A DNA stretch of 64,000 bases from SFWF01 sp045638145 (GTDB taxonomy: Bacteria; Bacillota; Clostridia; Oscillospirales; Acutalibacteraceae). The stretch lies in contig JAZUAU010000019.1 of assembly GCA_045638145.1 (NCBI GenBank), positions 39,730-103,729 on the forward strand, given 5' to 3'. This document shows positions 16,566 through 24,792 of this stretch, in pieces. Position 1 is the first letter of the stretch. Each line of letters starts with the position of its first letter. The position numbers and the translations under genes were made by a program. A model generated the notes under the pieces. The model was not told the DNA's origin, did not search any database, and saw only the letters and a list, made by a program, of their open reading frames with translations.

Positions 16566-18314
16566 ATGGAGTTAAAAGACATACTTGCGCTTATCGGCGG
16601 TCTCGCCCTCTTCCTTTTCGGAATGCAGACTATGGGCAATGCCCTTGAGAAAAAGGCCGGAAGCGGACTGAAAACCCTGCTTGCAAAAATGACCGGTAAT
16701 ACCTTTAAAGGATTTTTGCTCGGAATGGGTGTAACTGCAGTAATTCAGTCATCCTCAGCCACCACAGTTATGGTTGTCGGCTTCGTAAACTCGGGTGTAA
16801 TGACCCTGAAGCAATCAATCGGAATTATTATGGGTGCCAATATCGGAACTACTATTACCGCGTGGATACTCTCGCTAACGGGTATTGACGGCGGTGCTTG
16901 GTATGTTGATATGTTCAAGCCCGATTTCTTTGTACCTATTCTCGCTTTTGTCGGAATAGTCTTCTTAATGTTCTTAAAGGGCAACAAGAAAAAGGACACC
17001 GCACTTATTCTTCTCGGCTTTGCAACCCTTATGACAGGAATGGACCTTATGTCCAACGCTGTTGAGGGACTTAAGTCTGTTCCCGAATTCACAAACATTT
17101 TAACCCTTTTCACAAACCCGATACTCGGCGTAATTGCAGGCGCAGTGCTTACCGCCATCATTCAAAGCTCATCGGCTTCGGTTGGTATTTTGCAGGCGCT
17201 GTCAAGCACAGGTGCTATCAGCTTCGGTAATGCTATCCCGATTATTATGGGTCAGAATATCGGTACCTGCGTGACTGCTATGATTTCTTCGGTAGGTGCC
17301 AATAAGAATGCAAAGAGAACGGCATTTGTCCATCTTTATTTTAATATTATCGGAACTGTCGTATGGCTCGGTGTATTTATGGCAGTCAAATATATTTTCA
17401 AACTCCACTTCTTGGATTCAATGCAGATAAATGAGTTCTGGATAGCGATAGTTCATACTGCATTTAACCTTCTTTGCACTCTTCTTTGGGCACCCTTCAC
17501 AGGTCTTCTTGCTCGCCTTGCTACCGCGACAGTTAAAAATAATTCCGAGAAAGAGCATTATGAAATTCTCGATGAGCGTCTTATTCAAACCCCAGCAATC
17601 GCAGTAGAGCGTGCAAAGAATGTTACCGAAACAATGGCAGAAATTTCTGTTTCGGCAATTCACAAGTCCTTTGTTCTGCTTGGCGATTACAGTGAGGCAG
17701 GGTACGAAGAGATTAAAACCCTCGAAGATAAGGCAGATAAATATGAGGATAAGCTCGGAAGTTATCTTGTAAAGGTGTCAAGTGCCGCGCTTACCGATGA
17801 GGACACCGTAGAAACTGCGAAGCTGCTTCACATTATCGGAGACTTTGAGCGTATTTCTGACCACGCCGTTAATATAATCGAATCGGCAGAGGAGATACAT
17901 GATAAGAAGATGAACTTCTCGGGCGAGGCTAAAAAGGAGCTTACCGTTCTTATGACGGCAGTTAGTGAGATTGTTGAACTGGCTTATGATGCCTTTGTTA
18001 ACGATAATCTTGAGAGTGCTGTTAAGGTTGAGCCGCTTGAGCAGGTAGTAGATGGCCTTAAGGATACCCTCAAAAAGCAGCATATTGCAAGGCTGCAAAG
18101 GGGAGAGTGCACAATCGAGCTTGGCTTTGTGCTTACCGACCTTCTTACTAATCTCGAGCGCGTATCCGACCACTGCTCCAATATTGCAGGCTGTGTTATA
18201 GAAATGGCTCATAACGATATGGATATTCATAAGTATCTCAGAAGCGTTAAGGGTGGACAGGAATCTGTCTTCAACAGTCACTTTGAGTTTTATAAAAAGA
18301 AATATTCAATATAA
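16566..18314 (+). CDS. Na/Pi cotransporter family protein with PhoU-like domain
   Basis: Type II sodium-phosphate cotransporter (NptA/YjbB type). Two inverted transmembrane halves each carry the QSSSA motif: VIQSSSATTVMVVGF (about 59-73) and IIQSSSASVGILQAL (about 198-212). GIIMGANIGTT and PIIMGQNIGTC are the paired follow-up motifs. Residues about 345-555 form a PhoU-like helical bundle (TAKLLHIIGDFERISDHAVN and LERVSDHCSNIAG). Length of 582 aa fits the fused form. The protein probably imports or exports phosphate; direction is not readable. Confidence 0.9.
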   Translation: MELKDILALIGGLALFLFGMQTMGNALEKKAGSGLKTLLAKMTGNTFKGFLLGMGVTAVIQSSSATTVMVVGFVNSGVMTLKQSIGIIMGANIGTTITAWILSLTGIDGGAWYVDMFKPDFFVPILAFVGIVFLMFLKGNKKKDTALILLGFATLMTGMDLMSNAVEGLKSVPEFTNILTLFTNPILGVIAGAVLTAIIQSSSASVGILQALSSTGAISFGNAIPIIMGQNIGTCVTAMISSVGANKNAKRTAFVHLYFNIIGTVVWLGVFMAVKYIFKLHFLDSMQINEFWIAIVHTAFNLLCTLLWAPFTGLLARLATATVKNNSEKEHYEILDERLIQTPAIAVERAKNVTETMAEISVSAIHKSFVLLGDYSEAGYEEIKTLEDKADKYEDKLGSYLVKVSSAALTDEDTVETAKLLHIIGDFERISDHAVNIIESAEEIHDKKMNFSGEAKKELTVLMTAVSEIVELAYDAFVNDNLESAVKVEPLEQVVDGLKDTLKKQHIARLQRGECTIELGFVLTDLLTNLERVSDHCSNIAGCVIEMAHNDMDIHKYLRSVKGGQESVFNSHFEFYKKKYSI

Positions 18315-18320
18315 AGAAAA

Positions 18321-18346
18321 GAGCGATGAGCCAATGCTCATCGGTC
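18321..18346 (-). terminator. Terminator between convergent nptA-like gene and small-gene pair
   Basis: CGATGAGC (18324-18331) / GCTCATCG (18336-18343) with a CAAT loop. On the minus strand the stem is followed by a T-rich stretch (TCTTTTCTTT), so it best serves the minus operon. Confidence 0.7.
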
Positions 18347-18353
18347 TTAATGT

Positions 18354-18629
18354 TTATTTTTCTGCAAGTGCGCCTTCTAGCCAGATTGAAGCAAAGTTCA
18401 TAGCCTCGCTCATTCCGTCCTTCTCGGTCGCCTTAACAATATCGTCGGTATGCTGTGCGTTGTTTTTAAGCAGCATAACCTTAATTCTGTCAGCAACCTC
18501 AAGGTCACCTTCCTTGTGCGAAGACAGAATTTCAAGCTTGATAACAAACTTGTCGGACATATCACCGTAGTAAATAACGTTCTTACTGCGAACGAGCGGC
18601 TTGCCCTTAAATGTTAAAAATTCGCTCAT
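18354..18629 (-). CDS. Conserved small protein of unknown function (91 aa)
   Basis: A 91-residue protein starting MSEFLTFKGKPLVRSKN, with a central NVIYYGDMSDKFVIKLEIL and a C-terminal EAMNFASIWLEGAL. From memory, similar unnamed proteins are widespread in Clostridia; no function is known to me. The start at 18629 follows AAGGAAG. A longer frame upstream overlaps the preceding gene and lacks a ribosome site. It is second in a two-gene operon, 13 bases after the HPr-like gene. It has no signal peptide or membrane segment. Confidence 0.75.
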   Translation of the reverse strand: MSEFLTFKGKPLVRSKNVIYYGDMSDKFVIKLEILSSHKEGDLEVADRIKVMLLKNNAQHTDDIVKATEKDGMSEAMNFASIWLEGALAEK

Positions 18630-18642
18630 AATGTTACTTCCT

Positions 18643-18900
18643 TTATTTTTTCTCGGGAATTTCTCTGTAAAGATTAAATCTGAAAAGGAGAGACTCGTCA
18701 TCGGGATTTGCACAACGAACAGTTGCTTCGGAAACCTTTGCACCGCTTAAAATATTTGCGATACCCATTATCTGACAAAGCTTCGATTTAAGATTAAGAC
18801 AATCTCCGTCGGGGGTCTCGAGGAAAACGTCGCCCTTACAGGAATCAAGAGCCTTTATAAAATCTGCAAAATCAACATCGTGAATTTCAAGCTTAAACAT
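18643..18900 (-). CDS. Small HPr-like protein (85 aa)
   Basis: The layout FADFIKALDSCKGDVFLE then CLNLKSKLCQIMGIANIL resembles the HPr fold of short clostridial HPr-like proteins, in which the active His is replaced and the KS-x-x-x-x-MGI helix is retained. No phosphorylatable histidine is seen at the usual place (the only His is in the first strand, EIHDVDF), so a classical PTS role is doubtful. GGAGG precedes the start. The gene is divergent from glyS and shares a 170-base control region with it. The HPr relation is inferred from the pattern only. Confidence 0.6.
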   Translation of the reverse strand: MFKLEIHDVDFADFIKALDSCKGDVFLETPDGDCLNLKSKLCQIMGIANILSGAKVSEATVRCANPDDESLLFRFNLYREIPEKK

Positions 18901-18954
18901 ATAAATACCTCCTGTGGGGTTATATTTTCGGGATACAGAGTCCCATACAATAAA

Positions 18955-18983
18955 ATTATATAATAACTGCTAGATATTGTCAA
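18955..18983 (-). promoter_or_regulatory. Promoter of the HPr-like gene pair
   Basis: Minus strand TTGACA (18983-18978), 17-bp spacer, TATAAT (18960-18955): a perfect sigma-A consensus. Confidence 0.88.
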
Positions 18984-19001
18984 GTCAGAGTTGTAAAATG
19001 C

Positions 19002-19030
19002 TTGACAAAACACTATTTTTTTTATACTAT
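19002..19030 (+). promoter_or_regulatory. Promoter of glyS
   Basis: TTGACA (19002-19007), 17-bp spacer, TACTAT (19025-19030). It is divergent from the HPr-like promoter 20 bases away. No T-box fits in the 40-base leader. Confidence 0.8.
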
Positions 19031-19070
19031 TATTAGTAATAACTTATATTTTATTCAAAGGGAGATTTTT

Positions 19071-20444
19071 ATGAAAAACTGTGATAAGAGTATGGATACA
19101 ATAGTTGCCCTTGCCAAGGCACGCGGCTTTGTTTATTCGGGCTCTGAAATATACGGCGGTCTTTCCAATTCTTGGGACTACGGCCCGCTTGGTGTTGAGT
19201 TTAAAAACAACGTTAAGCGCGCTTGGTGGAAAAAATTTGTTCAGGAAAACCGTTATAACGTTGGTCTTGATTCGGCTATTATCATGAACCCCGAAACCTG
19301 GGTTACCTCGGGTCACGTTGGTGGCTTTTCCGATCCTCTTATGGACTGTAAGTCCTGCCATGCTCGTCACAGAGCAGATAAGCTTATTGAGGATTTCGGC
19401 GGTCATGCAGAGGGCATGACCTTCGAGCAGATGAGTGAATATATCAAGGAAAACGGAATCAAGTGTCCCGAGTGCGACTCTACTGATTTTACTGATATCA
19501 GAAAGTTTAACCTTATGTTCAAAACCTTCATCGGTGTTACCGAGGACGCAAAGAACGAGGTTTATCTCCGTCCCGAAACCGCACAGGGTATCTTTGTAAA
19601 CTATGCTAATATTCAGCGTTCTACCAGAAAGAAGCTGCCTTTTGGAGTTTGCCAGATTGGTAAGTCCTTCAGAAACGAGATTACCCCCGGCAATTTCATT
19701 TTCCGTACACGTGAGTTTGAGCAGATGGAGTGCGAATTCTTCTGCGAGCCCGATACCGACCTTGATTGGTTCTACTATTGGAAGGACTTTTGCAAGAACT
19801 GGCTTTTAAACCTTGGCATTAAAGAAGAAAATATGCGACTCCGCGACCACGAGAAGGGAGAACTTTCCTTCTACTCAAAGGCTACCACCGCTATCGAGTT
19901 CTTGTTCCCCTTCGGCTGGGGTGAACTTTGGGGTATTGCTGACCGTACTAACTACGACCTTGGTCGTCATCAGGAAGCAAGCGGAAAGTCTCTCGAATAT
20001 TTTGACCAGGAAAAGAACGAGCATTATATTCCTTACGTTGTTGAGCCCTCTCTCGGTGCCGACCGTGTTCTTCTTGCCTTCCTTTGCGAGGCTTATGATG
20101 AAGAAAAGGATGAAAAGGGCGAGACCCGCGTAGTTCTTCGTTTACATCCTGCACTCGCTCCCTTTAAGTGTGCTGTTCTGCCCCTCTCGAAGAAGCTCGG
20201 CGAGCAGGCGGGCGAGGTTTACGATATGCTAGCAAAGCACTTTATGGTTGATTATGACGACGCGGGCTCTATCGGTAAGCGTTATCGCCGTGAGGACGAA
20301 ATCGGCACACCCTTCTGTATTACCTACGATTTTGATTCTATAGAAGACGGCTGCGTAACTGTACGCGACCGCGATACTATGGAGCAGGAAAGAGTTAAGA
20401 TAGAAGACCTTGTTTCCTATATTAACGAAAAAATAGCATTTTAA
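19071..20444 (+). CDS. glyS: Glycyl-tRNA synthetase, single-chain (alpha2) type
   Basis: Class II synthetase charging tRNA-Gly. It shows GFVYSGSEIYGGLSNSWDYG near the N-terminus, zinc-type cysteine pairs (CKSCHARH; CPECDST), motif 2 RNEITPGNFIFRTREFEQME and motif 3 EPSLGADRVLLAFL. Length is 457 aa, the eukaryote/Gram-positive dimer type rather than the alpha2-beta2 form. The ATG at 19071 follows AGGGAG; the frame is open upstream but across the promoter. Codon use is biased toward highly expressed genes. Confidence 0.95.
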   Translation: MKNCDKSMDTIVALAKARGFVYSGSEIYGGLSNSWDYGPLGVEFKNNVKRAWWKKFVQENRYNVGLDSAIIMNPETWVTSGHVGGFSDPLMDCKSCHARHRADKLIEDFGGHAEGMTFEQMSEYIKENGIKCPECDSTDFTDIRKFNLMFKTFIGVTEDAKNEVYLRPETAQGIFVNYANIQRSTRKKLPFGVCQIGKSFRNEITPGNFIFRTREFEQMECEFFCEPDTDLDWFYYWKDFCKNWLLNLGIKEENMRLRDHEKGELSFYSKATTAIEFLFPFGWGELWGIADRTNYDLGRHQEASGKSLEYFDQEKNEHYIPYVVEPSLGADRVLLAFLCEAYDEEKDEKGETRVVLRLHPALAPFKCAVLPLSKKLGEQAGEVYDMLAKHFMVDYDDAGSIGKRYRREDEIGTPFCITYDFDSIEDGCVTVRDRDTMEQERVKIEDLVSYINEKIAF

Positions 20445-20446
20445 TG

Positions 20447-20482
20447 AAATGAGCCCATTTTATGGGCTCATTTTGCTTTTTT
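20447..20482 (+). terminator. Intrinsic terminator after glyS
   Basis: AAATGAGCCCA (20447-20457) / TGGGCTCATTT (20463-20473) followed by a T-rich tract. Confidence 0.9.
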
Positions 20483-20528
20483 AGTGCAGATTTATGCTAA
20501 ATAATTACCACATTTTGTAGATGAAGTG

Positions 20529-20537
20529 TGCTATAAT
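20529..20537 (+). promoter_or_regulatory. Extended -10 promoter of the esterase gene
   Basis: TGCTATAAT (TGn plus perfect -10) lies 34 bases before the start codon. No strong -35 is visible, as allowed for extended -10 promoters. Confidence 0.6.
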
Positions 20538-20570
20538 GCAGTTGTAAATAATACTCTTAGAGGTGATTTT

Positions 20571-21629
20571 ATGTCGCTTAAGTTAAACCCCTTGTTTTCG
20601 GACAATATGGTTTTTGCAAAGGACAGACCTGTTCGTGTTTTTGGTGAGGGCGACTGTGCTGTTACAGTAAACTTCCTCGGCGAAACAAAGACTGTAGATT
20701 CCAAAGACGGAAAGTTCCTTTGTGAACTTGCCGCCCCCACAGAATACGGCGGACCTTATGAACTTGAAGTTGTTGCAGAGGGCGAAACCTACACATTTAA
20801 AAATGTTTATGTCGGTGAGGTTGTAATTCTCGGAGGACAGTCAAATCTTCAGTTCAAGGTTTGGCAGTCAAGCACAGAGAAGAAAAAAGTTCATCCAAAT
20901 GATAAGCTTCGATTTTTTATGCTTGAGCGTCCTGAAAAGGCAGAGAACGAGCACAAGGAGCTCAAAGAAGCTGCTGAGGGCGAAGCAACAGAGACTATCT
21001 TCCCTGAGGACGGTTGGGTTCTTCACACCCGCGAAAACCTCGGTCAGTGGTCGCTTCTCGGTACACGTATTGCTGAATTTATAGTTCAGAGATGCGGCTG
21101 CGTAGTTGGACTTATCGGTTGTTATCAGGGTGCGTCGGCTATTGAAGGTTGGCTCCCAAAAGAGCTTTGTAATATACCGCCATATGATAATATCCCTGTC
21201 GAGGATAAGAGAACATATAACCACGTTAATTTTCCGTGCTGCACATGGAATGCAGATGGCTTCCTTTATAATTATATGTGGTCAAAGCTTTTACCTTATT
21301 CTGTAAATAATATGATTTGGTATCAGGGCGAGGCTGACTCCGTAGGCCGTGAGGCTACCGTTTATGACCACGAAATGAAGGAGCTTATTAACCGCTACCG
21401 CGAGGACTTAATGTATCCTGATATGCCTTTTATTGTAATCCAGATAACAGACCTTGATGTAAGAGAAGATGAGGGCTGGAAAAACCTTCAGGAAGCGCAG
21501 CTTAGAATTCCTGAGCTCGTTGATAACTGCGTTTGCGTTACCTCAAGCGATGTTTGTGAGCATGATGATGTTCATCCGCCAACCAAGATTTATCTTGCAA
21601 TGAAGGTAGTAGATGCTCTCGGTTATTAA
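20571..21629 (+). CDS. Sialate O-acetylesterase-type SGNH hydrolase
   Basis: Intracellular SGNH-fold carbohydrate esterase. Block I is VILGGQSNLQF (nucleophile Ser in GQSN), WYQGEADS is block III-like, and DVHPPTKIYLA near the end supplies the Asp/His pair. An N-terminal beta-sandwich (about 1-85) with NMVFAKDRPVRVFGEG is typical of the sialate O-acetylesterase family. No signal peptide is seen, so it acts on imported sugars. Length is 352 aa. The ATG at 20571 follows AGAGGTG. The MBL hydrolase gene starts 34 bases downstream, probably in the same transcript. Confidence 0.85.
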   Translation: MSLKLNPLFSDNMVFAKDRPVRVFGEGDCAVTVNFLGETKTVDSKDGKFLCELAAPTEYGGPYELEVVAEGETYTFKNVYVGEVVILGGQSNLQFKVWQSSTEKKKVHPNDKLRFFMLERPEKAENEHKELKEAAEGEATETIFPEDGWVLHTRENLGQWSLLGTRIAEFIVQRCGCVVGLIGCYQGASAIEGWLPKELCNIPPYDNIPVEDKRTYNHVNFPCCTWNADGFLYNYMWSKLLPYSVNNMIWYQGEADSVGREATVYDHEMKELINRYREDLMYPDMPFIVIQITDLDVREDEGWKNLQEAQLRIPELVDNCVCVTSSDVCEHDDVHPPTKIYLAMKVVDALGY

Positions 21630-21663
21630 GAAATAAATGTCACAAACTAAAGGAGAAACTAGT

Positions 21664-22548
21664 ATGGCAATATTTTTAGGAACGGGTGACTCTAAGGGTT
21701 ATCCATGTCCCAATTGCACTTGTGTCGCTTGCGAAGAGGCAAGAAGACTTAGGGGGAAGGCAATCAAAACCCGAAGCGATTTTCTTATAGATGAGTTTAG
21801 CGTTATAGATTTTGGACCCGATATATATCATCAAACTTTAACATGTAATATTATGATTGACAAGATAAGAAATGTATTTATGACGCATTCTCATTTTGAT
21901 CATATTTCTCTGTCATCGCTTACGCTTTTAAACGAGGGAACGGGTTATAGAAGTACCCCTGTAAATTTATTTGGACCCAAAGGTGCAGTCGAGTTTGTTG
22001 AGGATATGGCGAGAAGAGATACCTACAGAAGTGGTACCAGAAAGGGTATTTACACCTACGGGCATATTAAATACTGTCCTCTAGATTACTTTGAGACTGT
22101 AGAGACCGATGGGATCAAGGTTACTACACTTAAGTCCTCTCATGAGGGTCTGGGAGTGGGTGAACTCGGCTTTAACTACATAGTGGAAAAAGACGGGAAG
22201 ACCCTTCTTTACGCGACTGATACAGGTTGGTATCCTGAATCTACGTGGGAATTCCTTAAAAAGAGTGATTTCAAGTTTGACTATGTCATAATGGAAAACA
22301 CCTACGGAAAGGATCCGCGAAACATAATTAAAACATATGCAGGGGGACATCTTAACACAGCTAATTTCTTTATGATGCTTGATAAGCTAGTGGAGTGCGG
22401 TTGTATGACAAAGGACACACCAGTATATGCAACTCATATCGCTGACGCAGGACGTGAGCCCTACGGTGAGCTTATCGAGTCAATGGAAAATAACGGAACA
22501 TATACAAATGTTCAGGTTGCGTATGATACACAGGAACTTGATTTTTAA
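21664..22548 (+). CDS. MBL-fold metallo-hydrolase (PhnP-like)
   Basis: Metallo-beta-lactamase-fold hydrolase. The opening GTGDSKGYPCPNCTCVACEEAR is the structural cysteine zinc knuckle plus GTG/D motif seen in phosphoribosyl cyclic phosphodiesterase (PhnP) relatives. The catalytic HSHFDH motif is present (about 83-88), as is LYATDTGWYP. Length is 294 aa. The ATG at 21664 is chosen because AAAGGAG precedes it; an ATG at 21637 lacks a site. No phosphonate genes lie nearby, so the substrate is open; a sugar-related lactone or cyclic phosphodiester is possible given the esterase neighbour. Confidence 0.82.
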   Translation: MAIFLGTGDSKGYPCPNCTCVACEEARRLRGKAIKTRSDFLIDEFSVIDFGPDIYHQTLTCNIMIDKIRNVFMTHSHFDHISLSSLTLLNEGTGYRSTPVNLFGPKGAVEFVEDMARRDTYRSGTRKGIYTYGHIKYCPLDYFETVETDGIKVTTLKSSHEGLGVGELGFNYIVEKDGKTLLYATDTGWYPESTWEFLKKSDFKFDYVIMENTYGKDPRNIIKTYAGGHLNTANFFMMLDKLVECGCMTKDTPVYATHIADAGREPYGELIESMENNGTYTNVQVAYDTQELDF

Positions 22549-22551
22549 AAT

Positions 22552-22590
22552 AAAAGGAAAGAGAATGTTAAACATTCTCTTTCCTTTTTT
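22552..22590 (+). terminator. Intrinsic terminator after the MBL gene
   Basis: AAAAGGAAAGAGAATG (22552-22567) / CATTCTCTTTCCTTTT (22572-22587), a 16-bp perfect stem with a T run. Confidence 0.92.
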
Positions 22591-22740
22591 ATACGCGTTT
22601 TTGTGATGCAAAAGTAATTATAAATTGGGATAACGTTGCTTTACAAATGCGATATATTTTCCGATTTCGCTCAAATTTGATATACCTCACTATGTTCTCT
22701 GCGCGATATCACATAAACTTTTCCGGACCCCAAAGGCTTT

Positions 22741-23463
22741 TTAATGGCACTCGTCTGAGTTAAAGGTTTCGCAAAATCTTGCCGCAAAGGAGGCAGGCTC
22801 ACCGTGCTCTGTTAAGTGACCAATATCACCAAAGCCAATACAGCGGAATGAAACTGCGTTTTCTTCTCTCTCTTCGGTTGCAAAGGTTGTAACCGAGGTT
22901 GGGAGTGCACAGAAATGCTGCCAGAATACATAGGGAGAATGACTAGTTAAATGGGACATCATTGCCGCAGTAATTGCAAAATGACAGAAAATAACGATGG
23001 TGTCGCGGTTGGGACGGACGGCTCGGTAGAGTCTACCGTCTTTTCTATATCCGTGCTTTTCAATCAGAGCATCAAGGCCTGCTACCATATCGTCATACCG
23101 TGCAAGAATGTCTCCTGTTTTTACAAAATCGTTTTCTCTCCAGCGTGAGGCATCATAAAGCTCATCCTGTTCGGTGAAGAAATTTGGCTTTAAATCCCAC
23201 GGATGCATAGGTTTACCGGTATTATTATCAATACCCATACCCAGGAATTCGCGAAGCCAGGGTAAAACCTCATATTCAAAACCGCATTCTTTTTGCGAAT
23301 ATTTGCAGGTAAGCTCGGCTCTGCCAAGGGGGGAGGAGTAAACATAATCGGGGTTTATTTCTTTTATCTTTTTTGCAACGAGCTCTGCTTCTCTGTGTCC
23401 CTTTTCGGTCAAAGAGTCGAGCTCGTAATCAGGGTCGCCGTGGCGAACAAAAATAAGTTTCAT
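22741..23463 (-). CDS. Histidine phosphatase family protein
   Basis: Branch-1 histidine phosphatase (phosphoglycerate mutase fold). The RHG motif is IFVRHGDPDYE (about 5-15), a second basic pocket is SSPLGRAELT, and the later catalytic His is in IFCHFAITAAM. Length is 240 aa. The ATG at 23463 is chosen because the RHG strand must be N-terminal; upstream in-frame sequence belongs to the preceding gene. The start lies one base after the mutase stop, so the two are co-transcribed. Mutase versus phosphatase activity is not decidable from sequence. Confidence 0.85.
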   Translation of the reverse strand: MKLIFVRHGDPDYELDSLTEKGHREAELVAKKIKEINPDYVYSSPLGRAELTCKYSQKECGFEYEVLPWLREFLGMGIDNNTGKPMHPWDLKPNFFTEQDELYDASRWRENDFVKTGDILARYDDMVAGLDALIEKHGYRKDGRLYRAVRPNRDTIVIFCHFAITAAMMSHLTSHSPYVFWQHFCALPTSVTTFATEEREENAVSFRCIGFGDIGHLTEHGEPASFAARFCETFNSDECH

Positions 23464-23464
23464 T

Positions 23465-24676
23465 TCATTTCTCCAAAAGTTTATCCATAATAGAAGGTCC
23501 GTGTTCAATGAATATGCCCGTAGCTGCGGCATTCTTTTCGGTGAAACATTCAATACCAGAAAGCGTATTTCTCGAATCGTAAATGAGGTAGGGAACAGGG
23601 TCGCTTGAGTGGGTTTTTATAAGAAGAGGTGTGGGATGGTCGGGACAGATAAGAATTCTGTAATCTTCGCCCGATTTATCAAGATAATCCTTCATAACTC
23701 CCAGTATCTTTTCATCAATTATCTCGATAGCCTTAACCTTGTTTTCGGGCTCGCAGCGGTGTCCGCATTCATCGGGAGCTTCAAGGTGTATATAAACGAG
23801 GTCTGCACCATCGCGGAAGGCTTTAATGCTAGCGGCAGCCTTGCCTTCAAAATTAGTGTCAAGATAACCTGTAGCTCCCTCAACCTCGGGAGTCTTCATA
23901 TTTGCGCAGATGCCGATACCCTTAAGAAGGTCTACTGCCGAAACGATAGCGCCCGAAACGCCGTTTTTTTCTTTAAAGTCCTCGAGAGCAGGCTTTCTGC
24001 CCTCACCCCAAAGCCAGATTGAGTTGGCGGGATTTTTACCTTCTGCAATTCGCTTTTTGTTTACAGGGTGGTTCTTTAAGATATCATAGCTCTTCTTCAT
24101 AAGCTCGATTAAAGGTGCGGCGTTTTCGGTCTTGCTTAAATACTCGCCAACAATCCTTCCGCTTATATCATGTGGAGGTGTCATATTGCCAAGCTCTGTA
24201 GTGCCGTTATCAACGATTAAGCAATGACGGTAGGAAACACCCGAATAGAACTTGTAAAGCTCGTTTCCAAGCTCCTTATCAATAGTTTTCATTATCTCAG
24301 CAGCCTCTTCGGTAGAAATATCTCCTGCGCAGTAGTCGACCATTGTCTTGTCTTCATAATTCTCTTCGCTTGACAGGGTAACGGTATTGCAACGAAGGGC
24401 AACATCGGTTTCCTTCATATCAACGCCGATGCTTGCTGCCTCTAAAGGAGAGCGACCCGTATAGCAAACGGCAGGGTCGTATCCGAGAACAGAAAGATTT
24501 GCAACGTCGCTTCCGGGCTTAAGTCCTTTGGCTACGGTACGGCAAAGTCCTACTTCAGAAACCCTGGCAAGTGCGTCCATATTGGGCTTAACAGCCCTTT
24601 CCATAGGCGTAGCACCACCAAGATAGTCCGACGGGGTATCAGCCATTCCGTCACATAAAACAACTAAATATTTCAT
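23465..24676 (-). CDS. apgM: Cofactor-independent phosphoglycerate mutase, archaeal (ApgM) type
   Basis: Alkaline-phosphatase-superfamily mutase. The opening MKYLVVLCDGMADTP carries the first metal Asp. Family patterns follow: GSDVANLSVLGYDP (nucleophile Ser), YTGRSPLEAASIGVD, and the metal sites HLEAPDECGHR and CPDHPTP. Length of 403 aa fits ApgM or the related group sometimes proposed as homoserine kinases; the two cannot be separated here. It heads a two-gene minus-strand operon with the histidine phosphatase and is divergent from the U32 gene. Confidence 0.85.
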   Translation of the reverse strand: MKYLVVLCDGMADTPSDYLGGATPMERAVKPNMDALARVSEVGLCRTVAKGLKPGSDVANLSVLGYDPAVCYTGRSPLEAASIGVDMKETDVALRCNTVTLSSEENYEDKTMVDYCAGDISTEEAAEIMKTIDKELGNELYKFYSGVSYRHCLIVDNGTTELGNMTPPHDISGRIVGEYLSKTENAAPLIELMKKSYDILKNHPVNKKRIAEGKNPANSIWLWGEGRKPALEDFKEKNGVSGAIVSAVDLLKGIGICANMKTPEVEGATGYLDTNFEGKAAASIKAFRDGADLVYIHLEAPDECGHRCEPENKVKAIEIIDEKILGVMKDYLDKSGEDYRILICPDHPTPLLIKTHSSDPVPYLIYDSRNTLSGIECFTEKNAAATGIFIEHGPSIMDKLLEK

Positions 24677-24792
24677 TAAATAACCGCCTTTTGTGTAAAT
24701 ATATTTCTATTATAATCCCAGAAGGTAGGTATGTAAAGAAAAAAGACTTTCAAAACTTAAGTTTTTATGGTAAAATTTCGGTAGGTGATGTT

